Assembly (NCBI RefSeq): GCF_033439725.1
Contig: NW_026944383.1
Location: 4,588,001 to 4,652,000, forward strand
Direction of reading: 5' to 3'
DNA length: 64,000 bases
Origin: Neurospora tetraspora
Lineage: Eukaryota > Ascomycota > Sordariomycetes > Sordariales > Sordariaceae
Part shown: one piece after another, positions 9,991 to 20,280 of the stretch
Position numbering within the stretch: the first letter of the stretch is position 1
Layout of the letters: the number at the start of each line of letters is the position of its first letter
Made by a program: the position numbers and the translations under genes
Notes under the pieces: generated by a model
What the model was told of the DNA's origin: nothing
Databases searched by the model: none
The model's input: only the letters and a program-made list of their open reading frames with translations

Positions 9991-12293
9991 CTAAGCGTCA
10001 GTCTGGACTTGTGAGGCTACTTGTTGCTCGGAATGGTGATGATGTCCACCTGGTCCCCCATTTGGAGCATACCGGCCACGGAATCCTCCTCCTCCGCCTC
10101 TGCCCCGTCCACCACCACGGTAACCTCCTCCACCACCACCGATGTTGTAATACCCTTGAGACGAAGAATATCCGCCTCCTCCACCGCCGCGACCTCCACG
10201 CCCACCGCCGCCTCGGAAGTAATCGTTGCCGCGGTGGGAGTAATGGTGGTTGTGGTGGTTGTGGTGGTGTGAGTGCGAGCGCCCACCATGGTTGCTTGAT
10301 GACTGTGACCTGCTGCTACCCTGAGAAGTCTGTTGCGCCTGGTCAGTCCCTGGGGCGGCGCAATTAGATTCGGATGGTCCGTTGCTGCCACCGGAGCCGT
10401 CGGGACTGCCGCCAGAGCGAGAATGGCCATCGCTACTACCCGGGCCTTCAGCGCTACCCTGCGCATCTCGGTTCTTGGGGCCTCTTTTTCTGAAGAAGGG
10501 CCGTTTCTTGACCTTGGATGGCTTGTGGTCAAGGTTAAACTTTATAGGCTTAACCGGATCCGTAACCATGATGTTATCCTCCAGGCCTGCCGTCTTCAGG
10601 TCCTCTTTGGAGGCTGTCCAAGCCTGGAAAACATTCTCGAGGTTCTCAAAGTTTGCGACCTCGGGAACCCACGCCCGAACGTAGGCACCATCCTTATCGT
10701 AGTCAAATGCCTGCTTGACAGGGTTGAAAATCCGAGCCGCACCGCGAGGGTCGTTGCCCACACCGGCCACATATTGCCAGTTGGCCCAGTTGGAGGACAC
10801 ATCGTAGTCCACGAGCAACATCTCGTACCACTCTGCGCCATATCTCCAATCAATCTCCAGGTGCTTGGCAAGAAAGCTAGCAACGTTTTGCCGCGCCCGG
10901 TTGGATGTGTAACCGGTGTGTAGAAGCTCCCGTTGCGACGCATCAATGAGTCCCATGCCTGTTGTTCCGGCGTTAAACCTTGCAAGGATCTCCGAAACCT
11001 TCTCAGGGGTAGGCTCCTGTCCAGGCAACGCTATGCTCGTATTGGCAGTTTTCCAGCCATGCTTCTTATCCTCGCCCTCGTAATCGGTATGCTTGCCATT
11101 GAAGCCCTCCATGCGGAAGAGCTTGTCACCATACTTCTGGTGACACAACCTCATGTAATCGCGCCATAAGAGTTCTATTCTGACGGTCTCCGTACCGTGG
11201 TTATCCCCTTCGCCAAAACCATCGGCTCCTTGGTACTTGGCATCTGTTCCATCCTCGTAGGCGACCAATGCGTGGTGGATCTGGCGAGCGGTGACGCATC
11301 CCTGTGCGAGGTACGCAGACAGCTTGGTACTGAACTCTGGTCCAAGGAGGCCATTCCTGGTGTCCTTGTAACTTTTCATGCCTCCACTCATGACGAGATG
11401 GTCGATTCGCTTATGAGCCAATGTCTCTCCGCCTCTGAATGGGTGGGATGATTCTGCCTTTTCCGGAAAGTCTGGAAGATTCTTCAGGAAGTTCTTGACC
11501 GGTCTGACGACGGCATCCACCAATTCCTCGCAAGTATCTGGGATCTTGAACGGTGGTTGCTGACTTGGAATCATGTCTGTGTCGGGATATGCAGGCAAGG
11601 CCCCCTTTTCAGGCACTGGCAGTGTCTTCCTTGCCTTCTCGCGCAAGGGCTCTATGTGTTTTCGGTATGTGGTGAAGACATCGGGGAGATCGTTGAGGTC
11701 TGTGATTCCTGTATCTCGACTGTATCCCAAACATTGGTCAGTTTTTGACGTCAAGGCACACATTAGGGGAAGGGGAGAACTTGCTCGTAGATAAAGTATT
11801 TCTCGTCATCCCATAGCTTGAAGTCTATGCCACTGTTTGCACAAAAAGATGCCACAGCCTTCTCGTCACTCTTCTCCTCCGAGCCTTCGTGGCTTGTCAT
11901 CCATACAGCTCCAATTTGGCAATCTTTCGCCTTGAGCCCTTCGACCAACGACTTTACAACATCTTTGTATGCTCCGACGCGGACGAGGAGGTCACTGCCA
12001 TTTGTTTGAAGGGAGGTCTTGAGATCCCAAACCGACTCGGCCAGGAACTTGGCACGGTATGGTCCGCATCTTGCATACCCCCCAACAGCGCTTTTGGGAG
12101 CAGGATGTGGGTTTTCACTTTCTTCTGGAACGAAGCCGGAGAGGTCAATCTGCTGTGCAGGAAAGACGTACACAGGAAGGAGGTGTGAAAAACCGTGGTT
12201 GGACTCTGGGTTGGCGAGGTGGTGGAAGATGGGGTTGTCTGACAAGCGAAGCTCCCTACGCAACACGTAGATGATAACCTTTGACTGTGCCAT
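9991..12293 (-). CDS. cry: Cryptochrome DASH with RGG/glycine-rich C-terminal tail
   Basis: Exon 1 is 12293-11785 and exon 2 is 11719-9991, giving 745 residues. The N-terminal photolyase alpha/beta domain starts VIIYVLRRELRLSDNPIFHHL; the helical FAD domain (about residues 280-525) carries GCVTARQIH, TGMGLIDASQRELLHTGYTSNRARQNVASF and NWANWQYVAGVGNDPRGAARIFNP (given here as separate pieces). These are DASH-cryptochrome signatures: flavin blue/UV-A photoreceptors with repair activity on single-stranded DNA. A tail of roughly 125 residues is rich in Ser, Gly, RGG and His, suggesting RNA or single-stranded nucleic-acid contact. The 65-nt intron must start with GC (GCAAGT) to keep the frame. No obvious mitochondrial presequence is seen. 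In Neurospora, cry is light-induced by the White Collar complex; that is family knowledge, not seen here. Confidence 0.93.
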
Positions 12294-13916
12294 GCTGGGC
12301 GACAGGTAAGGATAGGGTCCCTAGAGATATAGGGGTCTTTCTTGGCGTATATGTCAAGTCGAGGGAAGTTGGAATGTTAACCCAACCCAGGTAGATGGCG
12401 TAAGGTCTGTGATATCGGACGAGGCTCGACGAAGCTCAAGTGGATTTGTTGTATGTCAACTCGATTCGGGGTCGTCTGGTCAACCCGGCTGTGCTAAGAT
12501 GCGCCTTGACGTATGGGTATGGGGACTTGTAACCTCTTGGGATGAAGACCGAATGGGTGTAAGTGTATAGAGGATACCGATAGTGATGAGGCACAAGACA
12601 AGACCCGCAATCGTCTGACGAGGAGGAGGGTATAGTCGACTCAAATATGCCTTCAAGCAGCCGTGGTGAAGCTAGAACTCCTTTGAAAGCTTGTGGAAGA
12701 TTGTGATGGGAAAGGAGCTGAGCAAGGACCCTGGTAGGCCTGGGGGACTAGTAGAGGAGATGGAGGAGGAGAAGGAGGAGGAGGAGCACGAGAAGGAAAT
12801 GTGACGACCGAGGACTACCTAGTCCCGGGGAAGGATATGCAACATCCAGACGATGGGGTACATACTGCGATGATGTATCTGTGTCTGTAGAGGTATGTGT
12901 CTGCCCGGTTCCTGCGAGGAAAGACCCTGGCAGCAGTTGGCACGAGAACATGATGAGCATCTGGACAAGGAGCGAACCGTGGCATGGATGACATGGCTGA
13001 TTCTCGCCGGTAGTCGATGCCCCTTTCCGAGCCATACTACGCCATACAGAGAGAGTACCTCGAATAGCTAGACCGAATTAGAAGAAGGCCCCCAGTAGGA
13101 GTCTCCTCCGATGGACATGAGGGACTGGCGATGTGTGGGGCCCGAGAGCACAGTGGGATCGTGACCGAGATGCAGCATGGAGGCATGGCATCCAAGGCCA
13201 TCGGTTTTCATTCCCCTGGGGATATCCATTTCGAGGACCGCGGTTGGTCGAGCCAGTCAGAATGCAGGGTCCCTGTTCATTCCATTTCCAGCCGTTGTGG
13301 TTGTTGTCCGTGTGGTGTGTGGACATGTCAACGGCGGCAGAAGCAAGAAGGTGTCGCCATTCCATTGTCCTGTCTGTCATTTCACCGTTAGCATGCATGT
13401 ACCGGACCGGTTGCCGCATGACCGTGACGCATCTGGATCCATCCAATGTTGTTTGCTAGCTCGTCTTGCAGGTCAGCTAGCACGGCTCATCAACGACACG
13501 GGAACATGTGCAAAGGAGCGAGAGACTGGCAAGAACCGAGGGGGAAGGAAGCTCGAACTGGGCTGCTGAGGCTCTGATGAGACGAGGAATTACATCTTGT
13601 CCGTTTTAGGAAAGGACAACTAGAAATGGCCTGCTCTGTGTGGTTGCGCCTGCGTGAACTGGAGGGCGGCGGGGCAGGGAGCGGCGCGATTTCAACGACA
13701 TGTCTTGGCACACGGTGATCGGCTGGGCGCACTGTATGATCCAGGTCCTACGGGAAAATTCGACTGTGGGGCTGGTGGGTCGCCAAGAACCGAATGGCAG
13801 GCCGGTCCCGAGTGGCCAGGGTTGTGGACGTTGAGGCTTGTCCCTGGCAGAAGCTGCACTGGGACTGGCCTGACAAGGCAGCTGCCAAAATCCAGGCCAA
13901 GAAGTCCTCAACTCCT
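12294..13916. other. Upstream region of cry; no supported gene
   Basis: This is the 5' flank of the minus-strand cryptochrome gene, running up to the retrotransposon target site. It holds a purine-rich GAG/GGA microsatellite at about 12754-12792. Overlapping frames of up to 130 codons on both strands at 13078-13569 lack motifs and look like chance frames in GC-rich DNA. A long leader or promoter of cry is the likely content. Confidence 0.55.
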
Positions 13917-13921
13917 CCACT
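13917..13921. repeat. Target-site duplication CCACT (left)
   Basis: The five bases directly before the 5' LTR are CCACT; the same five bases follow the 3' LTR at 23408-23412. A perfect 5-bp duplication is what LTR-retrotransposon integrases make and fixes both element ends. Confidence 0.85.
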
Positions 13922-14096
13922 TGTTAGATTCTAGGGTGGTATTCTGGCCAGATGTGGGCTAGATGCCAGAGTCCCCAGTCACCTGATTTAATAGGTCTTG
14001 GCAAATATAGGATACCCTTAGACCCCCAAACCTTCTGTAGAGAGAGCATTCAAATTAGTTACATAGATTCAATTAATTATATTAGTAAATCTAATA
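13922..14096 (+). repeat. 5' LTR of the outer element
   Basis: It begins TGTTAGATTCTAGGG and ends AATCTAATA. It aligns over its whole length with 23234-23407, differing almost only by transitions plus one 1-base indel near 13975. The end AATA, with GATA in the other copy, suggests an original terminal CA turned to TA by RIP. The flank-proximal two thirds look hardly mutated; the inner third is strongly mutated. Confidence 0.9.
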
Positions 14097-15293
14097 ATTA
14101 ATAGTCTGATATGTAACTTATTAATACAACAATTAGTACGTACAGATAGTAAATAATAACCAGATTATAATATCCCTCTCAAAGCCTACCGAGACGAAAG
14201 AAAACGTCGTTTACTTTAAAGACAGTGACGACTAGTCACGATAGGAACCTATACTTTAATCGAAGTATATCCTTAATATCTTTAAGGATTAGCTTTAAGG
14301 AAAAATTAAAAAGCTATCCGCTCCAAAATAGCTTTATCCTAATTACTACCTTATAATAAAGGAGGTTAGAATCCGTATTAATAATACCGAGGCGGAGCTT
14401 ATACATTTCGATAGTAGTATTAATTCCTAAATTATTATTTATTAAGACGGAATTAACTATAAAAACCCCATTAAATATTACGACCGAAACAAAATCGTAA
14501 TCAATACTTTTATTACTAAGGACGACCTTATTAATAAATAATTTTATAAATTAAAGGTTAACCTCTATCCTAATAATAAAAAAGATTAGAAGGAATTTGT
14601 AATTAATAATAAAGCTCTACGTACCTAAATAAAATTATTGATTAGCTAGAGACTATAAAATAGAACTATAAAGGAAGAATATAATACCAATAAATAGTAT
14701 TAAAACTTTAAATAAATAACGAACTATAAAGTAGTTAACAATTAAATTAAAATAAAAAAAATATACTATAAGGCCGTCGTTATCTTTACGAAAGAACCTA
14801 AGAATTAAATTAATTAATTATAGATTTAATTTATTACTATAAATAACGGCTAGAATAAAGGAATCGAAGAAATTTTCATTACTAACTTATAGTACTCTAA
14901 TTTTATTAACGCAGTTAGGATCGTTCGTCCGGGGTAGTATAATAGCGCTTAGAAATTCGATAAAGAAATAACCGCTAATATTTTTAAATATATAAAAATT
15001 TATAAGGATTTTAAATAATATAGTATTAATAGCGTTCGTTATAGGGTCACCACCGGAAGAGGAAAAATTTATTATAATACTTTTAACGCTAACGAAATTA
15101 ATATCAAATATAATAATTAGAAATATAATAGCGAAAATTATAATATTAGAAAGAAGGACGCTCGTTACAATAAAAGAGTAAAAAATTTAAAGGCTTTAAT
15201 ATTAGGAAAAGAAAATTCCCGTTAAATAAATCCGAAATTTAACCGCGTAAGAGGGGTAATAATATAATATATAAAATATACGAAAAAAGCTAT

Positions 15294-16707
15294 TTGTAAC
15301 GGCGCTAGCAGACTGGGTCTGGGCCTGGGTGCTATGCGCGATGGAATGAGGTATATGGAGGTTCTAGGTATAGCACGGGCTAGAGGATGCAAGCTATTTA
15401 ATTAGTTATATTAAGACTAATTATTGGGTAGACCCTAGTACGTATAGGGGTTTATCCTATAAGTAAAGGGGGATGCGAATAAAGGGATTAGCTAACAGCG
15501 ACCTATATATAGGTCCTACTATCGTTTATACGACTAAAGTATTTATTTAAGTCTATACACTTATACCTAATTCTCTTCCTTTTTTCTTTTCCCTATTTAA
15601 AATCTTCTATTATAAATAGAATTTTAATTTTACCTTCGACTTACCTATACTATACCCTTATATTATTTTAAATTAATCTAATAATGATTTAGGAAGGTTA
15701 AATCCTAAACCGAATACGATATTAGAAAGATTTATTGTAAGAATTCAAAATACCGAATATTTATAATAATAATACAATAATACTACTATATTAGATATAT
15801 AATAGCGTTAATAGCCATAAAGGTACCAAATAAACCGAAAACTATAACGACGACCGTTATAATAATAACGTTTCGGATAACGACCTTTTTAGTAAGAAGG
15901 GCGGAAATAGTAACGGAAAAGAAGGTCTTAATTCTTCCGATTCCGACCCTTTATAAGAAGAGGATATAATTATTAAATTGAAGCTTAAGAAGAAAGTCGT
16001 TATTAGTAATAAAAAACCTACTCCTAAGTGCTAAATTATTGATTTTATTATTAAAGACAACGCGCGTAAGGCCGTACGTTTTAATAAGGAACGCTATAAC
16101 GGCCTCTACCCCAATAAGGAATATTCTTGCGGTAAGTCTATAATCCTTCGTAAGAAGTCCCTATATTATATATATTATTAACTAAAATAATTTAATGAAG
16201 TACTAGCTAATATAGTCGCTAATATAAAAGAAGATGACGAAGAATTAAAACTATCCTTTAATCTATTTAATTAATATATTATAACGGCGGTCGAAAATAT
16301 TAAGACTTTTAACGTTTGCTTAATTAGGTATAGTGTTATTAACGATTTAAAGTAGAAAATAGAAAAGTTCATTGAATTATTTATCTGTAATTTTGTTCTT
16401 AACGTCCCCTTTTAAATATTACTCCCTTCTAACCTCCTATTTTTAATTATTTAATTAAGGAAAAGTTCGCTAAGCTATACTGCGGAAATCCCTAAGCTAT
16501 ATTTTAAGAGTTTAACTTATTATTTATTATAAATATACTGTAAAAAGAATAAGTATCGGAATTTTATTGCCTTATTTTCTATTTAAATATTGAATTCAAA
16601 ATTATTTATAATTAGGTCCCCGCTTTAGCCAATTGATATAGCGCTACTAGCCCTACTATAGTCCAATAATTAAAAGACTCTTTTATTAAAAAGGAAAATA
16701 CTATTAA
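15294..16707 (+). repeat. Nested LTR-plus-gag unit, copy 1
   Basis: It starts TGTAACGGCGCTAGC and matches the following copy (16708 to about 18150) along its full length, with RIP-type differences. The first roughly 350 bp look like an LTR (TG start, TATATAAG-like promoter word, conserved AGTACGTATAGGG); the rest is the 5' part of a gag region. It ends abruptly at the TGTGACGGCGC start of copy 2. Confidence 0.75.
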
Positions 16708-18150
16708 AGGATTGATGTGACGGCGCTAGCGGACTGGGTCTGGGTGCCATATACGAAGGTAGTTTTACGAGGGTGCTGGAATGAGATACATAGAGGATTC
16801 TAGGCATGGTACGGTCTAGGGGATACGAGCCCTTCAATTGGCTATGCTAAAACCGGCTGTAGGGTAGATCCTAGTACGTATAGGGTTTACTATATAAGTA
16901 AAGGGGATATAAGTAAAGGGATTAATTAATAGCAACCCGTATATAGGTCCCGCTATCGCTTATACGACTAGGGTATTTATTTAAGTCTATACATTTATAC
17001 CTAATTCTCTTGCTCTTTTCTTTTCTCTATTTAAAATCTTCTATTATAAATAAAGTTTTAACTTTACCTTCGACTTACCCATATTATACCCATGTATTAT
17101 TTTGGATTAACTTAATAATTACCTAAGAAAGTTAAATCCTAAAACGAAATTAAAAAGATTTATCGTAAGAATTTAAAATACCGAGTATTTATAATAATTA
17201 TACGATAGTATTACTATATTAAATACGTAATAGCGCTGGTAACTATAAAGGTACCGAGTAGATTAGGAATTATAATAATAATTATTATGAAGACGCTTTT
17301 AACGACGACTATAATAATACTTTCTTTGGAGAGGAGGGCGGAAATAGCAATGGAGAAAAAGGCTCTAACTTTTCCAATCCCAACCCTTTATAAAAAAAGG
17401 ATATAGTTATTAAATTGAAATTTAAAAAGAAGGTCGTCACTAATAATAAGAAGCCTATTCCTAAACGCTAAATTATCAATCCTATTATTAAAAATAATAT
17501 ACATAAGGCCGTACGTTTTAATAAAGAGCGTCATAATAGCTTTTACCCCAATAAAAAACGTTTTCGCAATAAATTTGTAATCCTTTATAAGAAGTTCCTA
17601 TACTATATATATTATTAATTAAAATTACCCGATAAAATATTAATTCAAACGGTCACTAATATAGGAGAAGACGACAAAGAGCGCGAATTATCTTTTAACT
17701 TATTCAATTAATATATTACGATAGCGGTCGAAGATATTAAAATTTTCGACGTTCGGTTAACTAAGTATAAAATTACTAACGATTTAAAGTAGAAAATAGA
17801 AGAATTCGTTAAATTATTTATCTATAATTCCGTCCTTAACGTTCCTTTCTAAGTATTACTCCCTTCGAACCTTCCGTTTTCCGGCTATCTAACGGAGGAA
17901 AAGTTCGCCAAATTATATTATAGAGACCCATAGGCTATATTCTAAGAATTTAAGCTAATATTTATTATAAGTATAGTATAGACAGAATAAATATTAGAAT
18001 TTTATCACTTTGTCTCCTATTTAAACGTTAAATTTAAAAAATTTTATAATTAGGTCCCCGCTTTGGCCGACCGTTACAGCGCTACTACCCCTATAATAAT
18101 TTAATAATTAAAAAACTCCCTTATAAAAAATGAAGATACTATTAAAGGAT
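16708..18150 (+). repeat. Nested LTR-plus-gag unit, copy 2
   Basis: This is the second copy of the 1.4-kb unit, starting TGTGACGGCGCTAGC and less eroded in its first 300 bp than copy 1. Homology to copy 1 stops at about 18145-18150 (ATTAAAGGATT), but here the sequence carries on into the gag-protease relic. Copy 2 is therefore the 5' end of a longer element, while copy 1 is truncated. Confidence 0.75.
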
Positions 18151-18419
18151 TAAAAGACGTTATTATTAATTTAAATATCGGTAAAGGAATAATTAAGAAC
18201 AAAAATAAAAGAAAGGCTAAAAGAAATAGTACTTCCTAATATTAAGAAAGACGCTAGCGAAACTCCCCTTAAGGCTTCTATCCGCTTCTCAACCCTACCC
18301 CCCAAAACCGACCTTAATAACAGAGAATATTCTAATTCCCGCTACCGTAGTATTAAATAAACTGACCCTACTAAATATTATAATTAAAATAAAGAAAACG
18401 ATATTCCTTTCGAAGCTTA

Positions 18420-20020
18420 ATACGACTTAATTTAAAAGAAAGTTCGAAATTAACGCCGATTACTATTTAACCAATTACAATAAATTTCTATATATTAAAA
18501 GTCGCTTAATTAATTACATTTATTACAATTTAATACCGTACTTATACGAAACCTACCCAGATTAAATTAAGACTTATTCCGACTTAATAATTTATTTGTA
18601 GCGCTAATACTATAACCCTAATTAAGAGGAGAATACGCTCTAAAACTTTACTACATTAAAGATAAAAAATAATAATAATTTCAATTTCTTTAAAAATAAA
18701 TTTATTCAAATAGCTAGCGAATATTAACGTTCTAAGACAAAATAGAAACGTAAATTATTTTAACGCCTTTTAATTAAATATAAAAAATAAATAGGCGCGA
18801 AGTACTACGATTTTTCTATTTCCTTTGAATTTTATTATATAGATTACTCCGGTTTTAAATAAGTATTAAAAATTATCGCCGACGAAAATAAAATTATTTT
18901 TAAGACCGGTAAGAATAATAATTTTAGTAAAAGCAATAAAAGCTTTCACTCTAATTTTAATTCTACCCCTAAATTCATTAGTAGAAGAGGCGGAAACGCT
19001 ACCCGTTCAAGTAATAACTAAAAAAAAATTACTCAATTATTTAACGAGGGTAAATATTTTCTCTATAAGAAGAAAGGTTATATTAAACGCGATTATCCCA
19101 AAAAGGAACGCTTCGACCATAAGCGCCGCAATTATATTGCAACTATCGTAGACCGTTATTTAGCCTACAAGAACGGAAGTAACTAGGGAGCTCTAACCGC
19201 CCCAGCTATTATTCTAACCGCTATTAAATAAGGAAATTAGTTACTTTAAGTAAATTAGACTCTTTCTTAGGGGAAGTATTAATTATAGAATAATAAGAAA
19301 AGGATAGATAGAAATATAGAGAAGGATTTAATTTAATACCCTTTTTAAGAGGAAAACCCTTATTTATTCAATGTACTTTAATTAATAATAGAATATTTAT
19401 ATTTATATTTGATATTTTAATTAATATAGGAGTAAACGGTTATTTATTTATTAGTACCGCTTTTGTTAAAAGATTAAAGAAATAACTATTAGTAGAATTT
19501 ACGAATAATTTCCTAACTTAAAAAATTAATAACTATTAAGGAAAAACAAATTAAAATATTTAAAAAATTATTAAAACCGCTTTCAAAATTTAAAACCGAA
19601 CTATATTACTTAATTACTTTATTGTAATTAATATAGTATATAATATTATTATCGGCCGGAAATAGTTCGACTTTTATGATATCTAGGTCGATTATATAAA
19701 TTATTATCTATTTTTCCCCTTAGAATAGAAACTAGACCCGGATTAATTAAAGTATTTCGAAGTCTAAAATTTACCAGCCTCGGTTAACCCCGCTTATTAA
19801 AAGGATTTAGAATATTACGACGCATTAATAGTACGAGAAAATAAACAACGAATAAACGGGAGAAATAATAGATAAATAATTATTTATTTTACAAATAAAT
19901 ATACTTTTACCGAATCTATCCTTAATAATTAACCCTTCCCCGACTATTATAAAAAAGAATTCATTTTTAAAGTACAAAATTAATATAAATATAGGTAGGC
20001 CTAATATATTTATTATAACT
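18420..20020 (+). pseudogene. Gag-protease relic of a Ty3/gypsy-type element, destroyed by RIP
   Basis: One plus-strand frame can be followed with stops mainly where Trp or Gln would be expected. It contains a gag-like helical region, then at 19055-19096 a spacing that fits a CCHC zinc knuckle (x2, x4, x4) in which every ligand position is now TAT (Tyr). Further on, at about 19400-19470, comes a stretch with the layout of a retroviral-type aspartic protease active site, then IIIGRK-FDFYDI at about 19645-19690, a protease C-terminal pattern in gypsy elements. Reverse transcriptase should follow but the frame ends at about 20020-20150. The gene is dead; no restored version is offered. Confidence 0.65.
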
Positions 20021-20150
20021 TCGGGAGTTTGAGGCTTTCGTATCGTTGGTATAAGAGTAACCGGCAGTTTAAGAGGTAGTTATCCTTAATTTAAGGTTAA
20101 ATTGGAGAGAGATTAGGGAACAAAGAAGTCCTTTGAATTAAATCTATTTT

Positions 20151-20280
20151 CGGCAGTCTTCACTGCGACACAGCTCACCGGCCGCAGCCAATTGCAGCTC
20201 AGCCTTTCCAATCCACTGTGCTGTGGCTCCCAAGGCTCTGGAAGTGGACGTCGGCGATACTCCAAGCACAGGGATCCATT
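20151..20280. other. GC-rich, non-RIP'd island inside the RIP block
   Basis: These roughly 130 bases keep many CpA and TpG dinucleotides (for example CAGCTCACCGGCCGCAG and CACTGTGCTGTGG), while DNA on both sides is almost pure RIP product. I recognise no gene in it. It lies at the junction between the plus-strand gag-protease relic and the minus-strand relic, so it could be filler or an insertion acquired after RIP. Confidence 0.7.

Noticed and set aside
10011-10532. Long overlapping frames on both strands at the cryptochrome tail.
   Set aside because: They are produced by the Gly/His codon repeats of the tail; only the frame continuous with the FAD domain is real.
15040-15070. GGGTCACCACCGG recalled part of the dispersed 5S rRNA genes of Neurospora.
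   Set aside because: The surrounding bases do not match a 5S gene on either strand and no other 5S segment is present.
14097-15293. Possible gag of the outer element with a zinc-knuckle-like patch near 15110-15170.
   Set aside because: Too heavily RIP'd to read a reliable frame; ligand spacing could not be confirmed, so it is only covered by the mobile-element entry.
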